Assembly: GCF_001368815.1 (NCBI RefSeq)
Contig: NZ_CTEI01000001.1
Span: forward strand, 682,001-746,000
Source: Paraliobacillus sp. PM-2
Lineage (GTDB): Bacteria > Bacillota > Bacilli > Bacillales > Amphibacillaceae
Length of the DNA: 64,000 nt
Direction of reading: 5' to 3'
This document shows positions 1 through 8,763 of the stretch, one piece after another. Both the position numbers and the translations under genes were made by a program. The stretch's first letter is position 1, and every line of letters begins with the position of its first letter. The notes beneath the pieces were generated by a model. It saw only the letters and a program-made list of their open reading frames with translations. It had not been told where the DNA came from and searched no databases.

Positions 1-115
1 TATCTTAAATTAATAATACCTTATTTCCGACTAATAAAAGTCTATTTAAATAGTTTATCTGAATTAATGTCATTTGAAAAGTAAAAAAATTGAAGCAAAA
101 AAATAAAATAACTAT

Positions 116-129
116 TGATAACGGTTACA
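116..129 (+). promoter_or_regulatory. cre-like site upstream of glpK
   Basis: TGATAACGGTTACA matches the CcpA operator consensus TGWAANCGNTNWCA at all fixed positions but one (position 4 is T). It lies about 220 bp before glpK and ahead of the leader terminator, where catabolite repression of glycerol use is expected in Bacillaceae. The function is inferred from position and consensus. Confidence 0.55.
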
Positions 130-185
130 TTTTTGTTTATTATAGAGTATGTAGCAAGCGAGCTGCATCCCTTCGCAAGTATTTG

Positions 186-253
186 CCTGTGTCTTCCATA
201 TATTGTGTTACCAACGTAATGGTGCAATATAAAGAAGATACAGGTGTTTTTTT
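186..253 (+). terminator. Leader terminator before glpK (probable antitermination site)
   Basis: CCTGTGTCTTC (186-196) pairs with GAAGATACAGG (234-244) through one G-U pair. The inner arms also pair (ATATTG with CAATAT), and a TGTTTTTTTAT tract follows. A complete intrinsic terminator therefore stands about 100 bp before glpK with no gene in front of it. In B. subtilis glp leaders the GlpP protein overrides such terminators when glycerol-3-phosphate is present; the same control is inferred here. No glpP or glpF is in the window. Confidence 0.7.
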
Positions 254-335
254 ATACAATAAAATCTGGAAAAATGACTTGGGTTTTTGACCTCAGCAGA
301 TAAAGATTAAAATTTGGCATTAAAATTATTTTTGA

Positions 336-1844
<1,509 letters not shown>

Positions 1845-1940
1845 TCCCTGTAGTTAACATAAAAATTATATTCTTTCTCTATCTTGTTAATGGTTCTCCT
1901 TTTTTTGCATATGCTAAAAGGGAAAAGGAGGTTATGCTAT

Positions 1941-2075
1941 ATGGCTAGAAATAGAGAAAGAGATCGCTCCCGAGGCATGATGTCTAAAAAACAAACAGCA
2001 AGTGCGAATGAACTATTGAAGTACGCCAATAAAAATAATACAATGCCGTTTGATTGGTCGAAATTAAATAAGTAA
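1941..2075 (+). CDS. Small basic hypothetical protein, 44 aa
   Basis: A strong AAAAGGAGG ribosome site (1922-1930) precedes ATG 1941, which gives a 44-residue hydrophilic protein starting MARNRERDRSRGMMSKK. A longer reading from 1884 lacks a ribosome site and is not chosen. The N-terminal third is rich in Arg and Lys and there is no membrane segment. It is followed at once by an intrinsic terminator. I do not recognise a characterised family; the ribosome site and terminator support a real gene. Confidence 0.6.
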   Translation: MARNRERDRSRGMMSKKQTASANELLKYANKNNTMPFDWSKLNK

Positions 2076-2082
2076 ATGGACA

Positions 2083-2116
2083 AACGCAGCAATTAGATTA
2101 ATTGCTGCGTTAATTA
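2083..2116. terminator. Bidirectional terminator between the small ORF and the aldo/keto reductase
   Basis: AACGCAGCAATTA and TAATTGCTGCGTT form a near-perfect palindrome between two convergent genes, so it can serve both strands. Confidence 0.7.
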
Positions 2117-2117
2117 T

Positions 2118-3047
2118 CTATTGATTTACATGTTGTGGATGATCTGTAGAAACCATTGTTAAATCCGAAGCTGCTGCATTACTAATTACTTGTTCTGGAT
2201 TTTTGCAACCTGGAATAACAGTAGTCACTGCAGGGTGTTGTAAGCACCATGCTAATGCCCAAGTCGCCATTGAAGTATTTTCCGGTACTTCTGTTTTCCT
2301 TATTTCTTCAACTGCTTGTAATTTTCTAGTTTGCTCCTTCTTATCACGATGAGAGCGTACGTCAGAAGAATCAAAATGGGCACCTGGTTTATATTTACCA
2401 CTTAAATAGCCGCTTGCTAATGGTACGCGAGCTAAAACACCCAATTGATCTCTTTCTGCGATTGGGAAAATTTCGTGTTCAGGTGCCTGATCTAATCGAT
2501 TGTAAACGACTTGAAGTGCACTTATTCCCACTTCATTAGCCGCTTTTACTTGATAGGGGGCATCATTTTCTCTTAAGGAGAGGCCTATGTGACGGATTTT
2601 CCCCGCTTGCTTTTGCTTATCTAACATCGTCCAAAGTGCATCATTATTGAACTCTTCATCTGTACAGGAATGAGCTTGATAAAGATCAATGTAATCTGTT
2701 TGTAGTGCTTTTAACGACTGATCAAGTTGTTTTAACACATCTTCAGGTTTCCAATGTCTTGTTCGCTCAAAAGGTTGATGGAAATGATGACCGAATTTTG
2801 TTGCAATCGTCCAATCTTCTCTTTGATGTCTTTTTATATAATCTCCAATGAAACGCTCAGATAAATGGTCACCATAACATTCTGCTGTATCAATTAAATT
2901 AATTCCTTGTATACTTGCTTCATTAAGGATAGCGTCTACTTCCTTCTGATTAAAATCTTTTCCCCATTCACCACCGAATTGCCATGTGCCCAATCCAATA
3001 ACAGAAACATATAAATCAGTCGTGCCAATTTTTCTGTAATGCATCAA
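2118..3047 (-). CDS. Aldo/keto reductase
   Basis: This is probably a cytosolic NADPH-dependent oxidoreductase of the aldo/keto reductase superfamily, close to the B. subtilis IolS/YhdN type. The 309 residues fit the TIM-barrel fold. Visible motifs are VIGLGTWQFGG at the N-terminus, the catalytic Asp/Tyr region INLIDTAECYGD, the catalytic Lys in TIATKFG, the DYIDLYQAH strand, and the C-terminal cofactor region VIPGCKNPEQVISN. The substrate cannot be told from sequence. It is divergent from the VOC gene across a region holding a perfect cre site and a leader hairpin. Confidence 0.9.
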   Translation of the reverse strand: MMHYRKIGTTDLYVSVIGLGTWQFGGEWGKDFNQKEVDAILNEASIQGINLIDTAECYGDHLSERFIGDYIKRHQREDWTIATKFGHHFHQPFERTRHWKPEDVLKQLDQSLKALQTDYIDLYQAHSCTDEEFNNDALWTMLDKQKQAGKIRHIGLSLRENDAPYQVKAANEVGISALQVVYNRLDQAPEHEIFPIAERDQLGVLARVPLASGYLSGKYKPGAHFDSSDVRSHRDKKEQTRKLQAVEEIRKTEVPENTSMATWALAWCLQHPAVTTVIPGCKNPEQVISNAAASDLTMVSTDHPQHVNQ

Positions 3048-3144
3048 AAATCATCTCTCTTTCATCATTTGTTTTTGCATATAAACTAAATTTCCCTTAC
3101 AAAAATAGCTAGTTATATTTTATCGCATCCAATGGTTTTAAAAC

Positions 3145-3174
3145 AAAAAAAGAGCATCCAATGTTAATGGATGC
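3145..3174 (-). terminator. Intrinsic terminator in the leader of the aldo/keto reductase
   Basis: Read on the minus strand, GCATCCA and TGGATGC form a 7-bp stem followed by TCTTTTTTTG. It lies about 100 bp upstream of the reductase start and points toward it. It could be a leader attenuator or a block against antisense transcripts. Nothing in the leader shows what would relieve it. Confidence 0.5.
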
Positions 3175-3268
3175 AAAAAAGGGGGACAATCTAATTTGAC
3201 AAAATTCAATATTCACATGTAAAAATCTTTAAAAAAAGATCTTTTACAAGAATATTAATTACCAAAAT

Positions 3269-3282
3269 TGTAACCGTTTTCA
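3269..3282 (+). promoter_or_regulatory. Perfect cre site in the divergent intergenic region
   Basis: TGTAACCGTTTTCA fits TGWAANCGNTNWCA at every position. It sits in the 350-bp gap between the aldo/keto reductase (minus) and the VOC gene (plus) and could place either or both under CcpA control. Apart from this site and the leader hairpin I see nothing else in the gap. Confidence 0.65.
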
Positions 3283-3396
3283 TTATAGTATATATAAATG
3301 AGTTTTCCATCGGACTAAAGACCTATTTTAATTAAATAACAAATTGTGTATTTTAGTTTGTATACATGTTAACAATTTTTATAGGGGATGAAATCA

Positions 3397-3780
3397 GTGT
3401 TCGAATCTATTCATCATGTTGCTATTATCTGTTCGGATTACGAAAAATCAAAGGCATTCTATGTTGATATATTAGGATTGCAAGTAATACAAGAGGTTTA
3501 TCGTGAAGCAAGAGCTTCTTACAAACTGGATCTGGCCTTAGGAAACACTTACGTTATCGAATTGTTTTCGTTTCCTGATTCACCAAGACGATTAAGTTAT
3601 CCTGAAGCACAAGGGCTTAGGCATTTAGCTTTCTCTGTTCGTGATCTTAATTATGTTGTTGAAACCCTGACAGAAAAAGGAATTGAAGTTGAACCTATTC
3701 GTATTGATCCGTGTACTGAGGCTAGATTTACTTTTTTTCAAGATCCAGATGGTTTACCAATTGAGATAGTTGAAAAATAA
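3397..3780 (+). CDS. VOC-family (glyoxalase-like) protein
   Basis: This is a small metal-dependent VOC-fold enzyme of the GloA2/YwkD type, 127 residues from the chosen start. Two beta-alpha-beta-beta-beta modules are visible: ESIHHVAIICSDYEKSKAFY with a metal-ligand His, and GLRHLAFSVRDL followed by FFQDPDGLPIEIVE with the metal-ligand Glu. GTG 3397 is preferred because AGGGG (3383-3387) lies 9 nt before it, whereas ATG 3388 directly abuts that site. The substrate is unknown. Confidence 0.85.
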   Translation: MFESIHHVAIICSDYEKSKAFYVDILGLQVIQEVYREARASYKLDLALGNTYVIELFSFPDSPRRLSYPEAQGLRHLAFSVRDLNYVVETLTEKGIEVEPIRIDPCTEARFTFFQDPDGLPIEIVEK

Positions 3781-3823
3781 GTGGGAAAAGGTTAGCTTTT
3801 TCCTCTTATATTTGCCTTTCCAC

Positions 3824-4285
3824 TCAAGTTAATTCTTTCCACTTTTCAAAAGGAATATTTTTTTCTTCTATATCAAATGCATAAAAAGGAATGTTCCTTT
3901 GTTCATGTGGCTTGTTCATGTCGTGAAAAATAAACGTATCGTCAAATCCTTCTGCTGCTGCTAGTGCGTGATCTGCTGCATAATAGACCTTTTTTAAGCG
4001 AGACCAATAAATGGCACCGAAACACATAGGACATGGTTCACAACTTGTATACATTGTACAACCTTCTAGTGTGGTTGTTTCTAAATTTTCGCATGCATCA
4101 CGTATTGCCTGTACTTCAGCGTGAGCGGTAGGATCATGTTTTGTAAGCATATCATTCTTCCCAGTACCAACAATGATTCCATTTTCATCGACAATAATGG
4201 AGGCAAAAGGTTCTCCACCATTTTTTTCTACATTTGCTATTGCTAATGCGATCGTTTGCTTCAAATAATTTTGGTGTTTTTCCAT
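3824..4285 (-). CDS. guaD: Guanine deaminase / CMP-dCMP deaminase family
   Basis: It probably hydrolyses guanine to xanthine plus ammonia in purine salvage. The cytidine-deaminase zinc site is complete: HAEVQAI supplies His and the catalytic Glu, and CEPCPMCFGAIYW supplies the two Cys ligands. GEPFASIIVDE and the C-terminal FDDTFIFHD match the GuaD group. The start ATG at 4285 is chosen because AGGAGGG lies 5 nt upstream; a 23-residue extension to 4354 has no such site. Length is 153 residues, against 156 in B. subtilis. Confidence 0.88.
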   Translation of the reverse strand: MEKHQNYLKQTIALAIANVEKNGGEPFASIIVDENGIIVGTGKNDMLTKHDPTAHAEVQAIRDACENLETTTLEGCTMYTSCEPCPMCFGAIYWSRLKKVYYAADHALAAAEGFDDTFIFHDMNKPHEQRNIPFYAFDIEEKNIPFEKWKELT

Positions 4286-4498
4286 AAGCGTCCCTCCTAA
4301 TAGTATTACACACATGATAACAAATAATCGATAGGTAACAATAGTTATACGCACTACGGTTATATTTATCTGATTTGTATAAGTTCATTTGTTGAATTTT
4401 ACATTCATTATAATTCGCTTCACATCGAATAAGCCCTTTGTCTTTTGTTATGAAAAGGGTTATAATAGAGAGTAATACCCAAGAAAGGGGATGTCCCT

Positions 4499-4681
4499 AT
4501 GGCATATTATAATAATAAGAAAGAACCAGTTGAAGAAATTGAAACAACGGTTTGGTCTTGCACAAGTGATTCTTGTTCAGGATGGATGCGAGAAGATTAT
4601 TCTTTTGAAACAGAGCCGACTTGTCCGCTTTGTCATGCAGAAATGACAAAGGAAACCCGTGTTCTACCCAAATTAAGTTAA
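4499..4681 (+). CDS. ydjO: YdjO-like cold-inducible small protein
   Basis: A 60-residue acidic protein preceded by AGAAAGGGGATG. Four cysteines form a probable zinc ribbon: CTSDSC around residues 20-25 and CPLC around residues 42-45. The arrangement VWSCTSDSCSGWMREDYSF and TCPLCHAEM matches the YdjO family of Bacillaceae. The molecular role is unknown. An intrinsic terminator follows. Confidence 0.8.
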   Translation: MAYYNNKKEPVEEIETTVWSCTSDSCSGWMREDYSFETEPTCPLCHAEMTKETRVLPKLS

Positions 4682-4704
4682 CAACATGATATAGATGAAT
4701 CAAT

Positions 4705-4740
4705 AAGGCTTCCACTATATGGAGGCTTTATTTGTTTTGA
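4705..4740 (+). terminator. Terminator after ydjO
   Basis: AAGGCTTCCA pairs with TGGAGGCTTT through two G-U pairs across a CTATA loop, and TATTTGTTTT follows. Confidence 0.65.
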
Positions 4741-4799
4741 ATGGAAAAATTTTATTATGTAAGCTGTTGGTGCTTAGAAAAAGAAAGGAAAGACTTGTA

Positions 4800-5354
4800 A
4801 TGAATCAATGGTATTTATTTTTGGCTTTTTTTCGGGTTGGGATCCTTGGTTATGGTGGAGGTCCGTCATCTATTCCACTTGTACAAAAGGAAGTTGTAGA
4901 GAAGTACAAATGGTTGAATAATGAAGAATTCGGAAATATTTTGGCTTTAGCAAATGCCTTGCCAGGGCCAATTGCCACGAAAATGGCTGGATATATTGGT
5001 TACAGAGTAGCTGGTGTAATTGGAATGTTGAATGCTGTACTTGCTACGATTGTACCAACTATTTTTTTAATGATTATATTATTAACTTTTTTATCATCAG
5101 CAAGTGATACTCCATGGATGAATGGCATGACAAAAGCAGTTCTCCCGGTGGTTGGGGTAATGTTAGCAGTATTAGCATTTAATTTTCTGAAAAAAGCAAA
5201 GGTCGATTTGGGTTGGTTTTGGATGTCCATTCTTGCAATCACATCATTTCTTTTCACTGAATTACTCGGAATTCATCCTGCTATTCTTATCTTAGGGTTA
5301 CTGATTGTAGCATTAGTAAAACCAGATGCTGACAAACAGGAGGAATCCTCATGA
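4800..5354 (+). CDS. Chromate transporter subunit 1 (short CHR domain)
   Basis: A 184-residue integral membrane protein with the CHR signature FFRVGILGYGGGPSSIPLVQ and the conserved ALANALPGPIATKMAGYIGY, followed by several hydrophobic helices. Start ATG 4800 is chosen because the family begins at this point and GAAAGGAAAG lies upstream; the 27 residues before it are atypical. It overlaps the next gene by an ATGA junction. Such short paralogous pairs, as in B. subtilis YwrB/YwrA, are thought to work together in chromate efflux. Confidence 0.9.
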   Translation: MNQWYLFLAFFRVGILGYGGGPSSIPLVQKEVVEKYKWLNNEEFGNILALANALPGPIATKMAGYIGYRVAGVIGMLNAVLATIVPTIFLMIILLTFLSSASDTPWMNGMTKAVLPVVGVMLAVLAFNFLKKAKVDLGWFWMSILAITSFLFTELLGIHPAILILGLLIVALVKPDADKQEESS

Positions 5355-5884
5355 GTACATATTGGCAATTATTTATCGCCTTTTTCATTCCGGGTATTCT
5401 AGGTTATGGTGGCGGACCTGCTTCCATTCCATTAGTTGAAAATGAAGTAGTAGGTAGATTTCAGTGGATGACCGTTAGTGATTTTAGTGAAATGTTAGCG
5501 ATGGCGAATGCACTGCCAGGACCAATTGCGACAAAAATGGCAGGATTTATTGGTTTTCAACAAGGTGGCGTAATGGGTTCTGTTGTTGCGGTTTTTGCAA
5601 CAGTTGTTCCATCCTTGTTATTGATGATCATACTTCTAGGGCTATTGATGAAATATAAAGATTCCCCAAAAGTTAAACGAATGACAATGTTCATTCGACC
5701 AACAATTGCAGTGCTGCTAGGAGCAATGGCGTTGCAGTTCTTTCAAACTTCGTACGTTGACACCGGTTTTTTTCAAATGAGTGGAATTGGGTTGATTAGT
5801 TTTCTATTGATGGAGCGTTTAAAAGTTCATCCGGCATTTGTGATAGCAGGTGCTCTAGTGTTTGGGGCGTTATTCTTGGGATAA
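5351..5884 (+). CDS. Chromate transporter subunit 2 (short CHR domain)
   Basis: The second half of the pair, 177 residues, repeats the same motifs: FFIPGILGYGGGPASIPLVE, then AMANALPGPIATKMAGFIGF and hydrophobic helices. Translation is probably coupled to the previous gene through the 4-nt overlap and the AGGAGG inside the end of that gene. The two halves are clear paralogues, consistent with a heterodimer equivalent to one long ChrA. Chromate specificity is assigned by family only. Confidence 0.9.
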   Translation: MSTYWQLFIAFFIPGILGYGGGPASIPLVENEVVGRFQWMTVSDFSEMLAMANALPGPIATKMAGFIGFQQGGVMGSVVAVFATVVPSLLLMIILLGLLMKYKDSPKVKRMTMFIRPTIAVLLGAMALQFFQTSYVDTGFFQMSGIGLISFLLMERLKVHPAFVIAGALVFGALFLG

Positions 5885-5956
5885 TGAGAATAGTTGCATT
5901 ATAATCGAAAAAATGTTTTAATATGGAAACAATAAAACAATTGGAGTGACCCGTTT

Positions 5957-6673
5957 ATGTTAAAAAAAATAGGTAGCTTTCTTCTTGTAAGTATGCTATT
6001 TACTATATTAGTAGCTTGTAGTGATAGTGGGGAAGAAAGAGACGAATCAACGAATCGTACAAGTGATTCCACCACAGAAGAAGTGACTGTGTCAGAGGAT
6101 GAAATAGTCGGAGAAGACATGGTAGTGGCGGTTGTTAATGGAGAGAAGCTAACCGGTGAAAAATATAATACTGTCTATACACAGACAAAAACATTATTAT
6201 CTGAACAAGGACAAGATGTGGATGATCAAGCGTTTATAAAAGAAAGGGCACTAAATGCACTTGTGAGTCAAGAAGTATTATCACAGGATGCAGAAGAGAA
6301 TGGCATTAATATAACCGACAAAGAAATTGATGATTATATAGCTGAAGCAAAAGCACAGTTTGATTCTGAGGAGCTATTTGAACAGGAATTGGAAAAACTC
6401 AACTACACGATAGAATCATTTCGAGAGCAAGTGGCCATGCAATTGGAACAAAAGGCTTATGTGAAAGAATCATTTGGTGATATAGAAGTATCGGACGAAG
6501 AGATAGAATCATATTATAACGAGTTGAAAAAGCAAAGTGATGAGCTTCCTAAGTTAGAAGAGGTTCGAGATAGTATTGAAGCACAACTTGCTAATAAACA
6601 ATTGCAGGATAAACTCAATCAACGAATTAAAAAATTAAAAGATGATGCAGAAATAGAAATGAATATCTCATAA
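5957..6673 (+). CDS. SurA N-terminal-domain lipoprotein (foldase-like)
   Basis: A 238-residue exported lipoprotein. The signal peptide ends in the lipobox LVAC (Cys at residue 21), followed by an acidic Ser/Thr linker, then a SurA/PrsA-type chaperone domain (VAVVNGEKLTGEKY, LNALVSQEVLSQDAEENGI, SFREQVAMQLEQKAYV). No parvulin PPIase domain is visible; the protein ends in charged helices. A role in folding exported proteins at the membrane surface is inferred. The gene stands alone and ends in a strong terminator. Confidence 0.82.
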   Translation: MLKKIGSFLLVSMLFTILVACSDSGEERDESTNRTSDSTTEEVTVSEDEIVGEDMVVAVVNGEKLTGEKYNTVYTQTKTLLSEQGQDVDDQAFIKERALNALVSQEVLSQDAEENGINITDKEIDDYIAEAKAQFDSEELFEQELEKLNYTIESFREQVAMQLEQKAYVKESFGDIEVSDEEIESYYNELKKQSDELPKLEEVRDSIEAQLANKQLQDKLNQRIKKLKDDAEIEMNIS

Positions 6674-6674
6674 G

Positions 6675-6711
6675 AAAAGCTAGTCTCTACTTAGTGGAGA
6701 CTAGCTTTTTT
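6675..6711. terminator. Bidirectional terminator
   Basis: AAAAGCTAGTCTC and GAGACTAGCTTTT form a 13-bp stem flanked by A and T runs between convergent genes. The minus-strand gene stops inside it. Confidence 0.8.
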
Positions 6712-7761
6712 GGTCTGTTCATCATTTGTGTTTAACATCTGTTCTACTAGATGATAAATGGATAATAGCTCATATAATATAACTATTTCAGGGTTAAAGA
6801 AAGTTGACGGATCTTCTTTATATATTAGCTGTTCTTCCTTTTTACATTGCCAAAATTGTTCCATTAAATTTTTTATGTATTGACGATGCTGTTGGATGCG
6901 GAATGAATCAGGATTTTCCATTGTATCAGCTAAAGCTTGAACGGTGGTTACTATATGAGTACACTGTTCTTTTGTCCAAGTAATATCTTCTAAAGGCGTA
7001 TTAATCAAGTTACCAATATGATAGTGGACTAGCCGCAGTGCTGTTAATTTCTCTTCTTCATCTTGTAGCTCTTGTTTCAGCTCCTTTGATAGTCGATGAT
7101 ATTTGGCCTCTGATTGTTGATAGTGTAATAATTTATCCGTTGTATCTAACTTTTTCTTTAATTGTGCAAACGTTTCTTGTACGCGAACTCTTTGTGCACA
7201 ATCTTGTGTTTGAAATAAAATGTCTTTTGCTATCGCCTTTAATTCTTCTCCGGTATTAGCTAATGCTGTATCGATGTTTGTTAAGATACGTGACGAATAG
7301 TTTGGCGGTAAAACAAACATATTTACTGCAGTAGAAACAAGTAGTCCAATAGAAGTAGTACCTAAACGAATAAAAAAAGCAATAAGGTAGTGGTCATGTA
7401 TAACCTCTATCATTGCTACAGAAGTTAGTGTTGCAACAAGAAGTCCTGCATGTAACTTCAATTTAAAACAAGTAATAATGGTAAAAATAGCGGCCGCTGT
7501 ATAAGTAAGCGGAGAATTCCCGAACAGAGAAATAAAAAAAACAGCATAAGCGGAACCGATTGCTGAGGCTGGGAATCGTATAATACCTTTTTTTATGGAG
7601 TCATTTACTGTTGGTTCAATGGTAACAATTGCAGTGATGACTGCAAAAACTGCAGGCCAATTAAGCCATTGACAGATGAGAGAAGTCAGAAAGACAGCAA
7701 CACCTGTTTTAACGACCCTGCTACCGAATAATTTTTTGTGTGTTTTTCTCAATCTAGTCAC
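6691..7761 (-). CDS. Aromatic acid exporter family membrane protein (YqjA-like)
   Basis: 356 residues. The N-terminal half has about four to six membrane helices (VAVFLTSLICQWLNWPAVFA, SAIGSAYAVFFISLFG, IIRLGTTSIGLLVSTAVNMF-like segments) with the conserved ITAIVTIEPTVNDSIKKG. The C-terminal half is soluble and helical. This matches the YqjA-type members of the FUSC/aromatic acid exporter superfamily. The substrate is unknown and efflux is inferred from the family. Confidence 0.82.
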   Translation of the reverse strand: MTRLRKTHKKLFGSRVVKTGVAVFLTSLICQWLNWPAVFAVITAIVTIEPTVNDSIKKGIIRFPASAIGSAYAVFFISLFGNSPLTYTAAAIFTIITCFKLKLHAGLLVATLTSVAMIEVIHDHYLIAFFIRLGTTSIGLLVSTAVNMFVLPPNYSSRILTNIDTALANTGEELKAIAKDILFQTQDCAQRVRVQETFAQLKKKLDTTDKLLHYQQSEAKYHRLSKELKQELQDEEEKLTALRLVHYHIGNLINTPLEDITWTKEQCTHIVTTVQALADTMENPDSFRIQQHRQYIKNLMEQFWQCKKEEQLIYKEDPSTFFNPEIVILYELLSIYHLVEQMLNTNDEQTKKASLH

Positions 7762-8171
7762 CTTCGTCGTCTGATTTTTTCCCTAACTTTAAGTATATCC
7801 AACATTAAAGAGTAATGGCAAGACTATTAATAATTATTTTGTGTTTATTTTTTGACAATTGTTTAATAAGAATAAAATTACCTAATGTAATCGTTTTCTA
7901 ATTATATAATTAATGATATAATACCTGCAAACGTTATCCGTAATATAGATATAAAAAATGTCTTACTAATTGAGACACTTAGGTTTTAAGGGAAGTCTAA
8001 AAAATATGAGAATAGTGATAACGTGATGTTTAAAGGGTTCCAATTTTGATGGAACCCTAATATTATATTAGTAATCGTTTCACTTCCAAAGATAAGTGAG
8101 TAGCAACATTTAATAGGTGTGCAAAAGAAATGTATGGTGTTTCATGTTTAATAGCATAAGGGAGTGTTTAC
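7762..8171. other. Intergenic region with a cre-like site and a hairpin
   Basis: This 410-bp gap separates the divergent exporter and IDEAL-domain genes. It holds TGTAATCGTTTTCT (7886-7899), a cre-like site with one mismatch at the last base, and a perfect 8-bp hairpin GGGTTCCA/TGGAACCC at 8035-8057 with only a weak T tail. No gene is seen. Confidence 0.4.
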
Positions 8172-8615
8172 ATGTTATCGGTTAATATGTTTCAACCTTA
8201 TTATGTGAAGGAAGAACCCGATCGAATTCGGATTGTATTAGCTTATCAGTATTTTTCTTTATGGCTTGATGGGCAAGTGTATCAGTTTGTCCCATTGGAA
8301 TCACGAAAAATAGAAGTAAATCGGACAACGTTAAAAGTGCTTAATCAAAAAGCAATCTTTGTGTTTCAAAAAGGGACAAAATACAAGAGCATTGCTTTAG
8401 CTGAATTACTACAAATTCCTGATTTTGACCAACGAGTGCAGACGATCATTTATCCATATGTAAAAGAAGACAAAAATAATTATTTTTTTAATGAAGTAAA
8501 CGATATCATTCTTGCTTTGGAAAAGCAAAATATGAAGCGATTAATTGACAATGCGTTAGACAAAAAAGATATCGGACAGTTTATGAAGTATTCGACACAA
8601 TTAAATAATATGTAA
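8172..8615 (+). CDS. IDEAL-domain protein
   Basis: 147 residues, no signal peptide. The C-terminus LIDNALDKKDIGQFMKYSTQ is a clear IDEAL domain, the short helical motif found in several Bacillales proteins. The N-terminal ~110 residues are beta-rich and unrecognised. ATG 8172 follows AAGGGAGTG. Role unknown; IDEAL domains are thought to mediate protein-protein contacts. Confidence 0.7.
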   Translation: MLSVNMFQPYYVKEEPDRIRIVLAYQYFSLWLDGQVYQFVPLESRKIEVNRTTLKVLNQKAIFVFQKGTKYKSIALAELLQIPDFDQRVQTIIYPYVKEDKNNYFFNEVNDIILALEKQNMKRLIDNALDKKDIGQFMKYSTQLNNM

Positions 8616-8650
8616 GCTAGCAAAATATGTCGTTTTTGTTAGCTTTTTTG
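8614..8650 (+). terminator. Terminator after the IDEAL-domain gene
   Basis: AAGCTAGCAAAA pairs with TTTTGTTAGCTT through one G-U pair, and a run of T follows. Confidence 0.75.
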
Positions 8651-8721
8651 TTTATTGATTTATTGTGTAGTTTAAGCAGATATATCCAACCATTGGAACA
8701 AAGGCTACAAGTTAAACACAA

Positions 8722-8761
8722 TAAAAAGAACAATGCCAGGAAAATGATCCTGACACTGTTC
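8722..8761 (-). terminator. Terminator of the sortase-PBP operon
   Basis: On the minus strand GAACAGTGTCAGGA and TCCTGGCATTGTTC form a long, slightly imperfect stem followed by TTTTTATT, just past the PBP stop codon. Confidence 0.7.
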
Positions 8762-8763
8762 TG

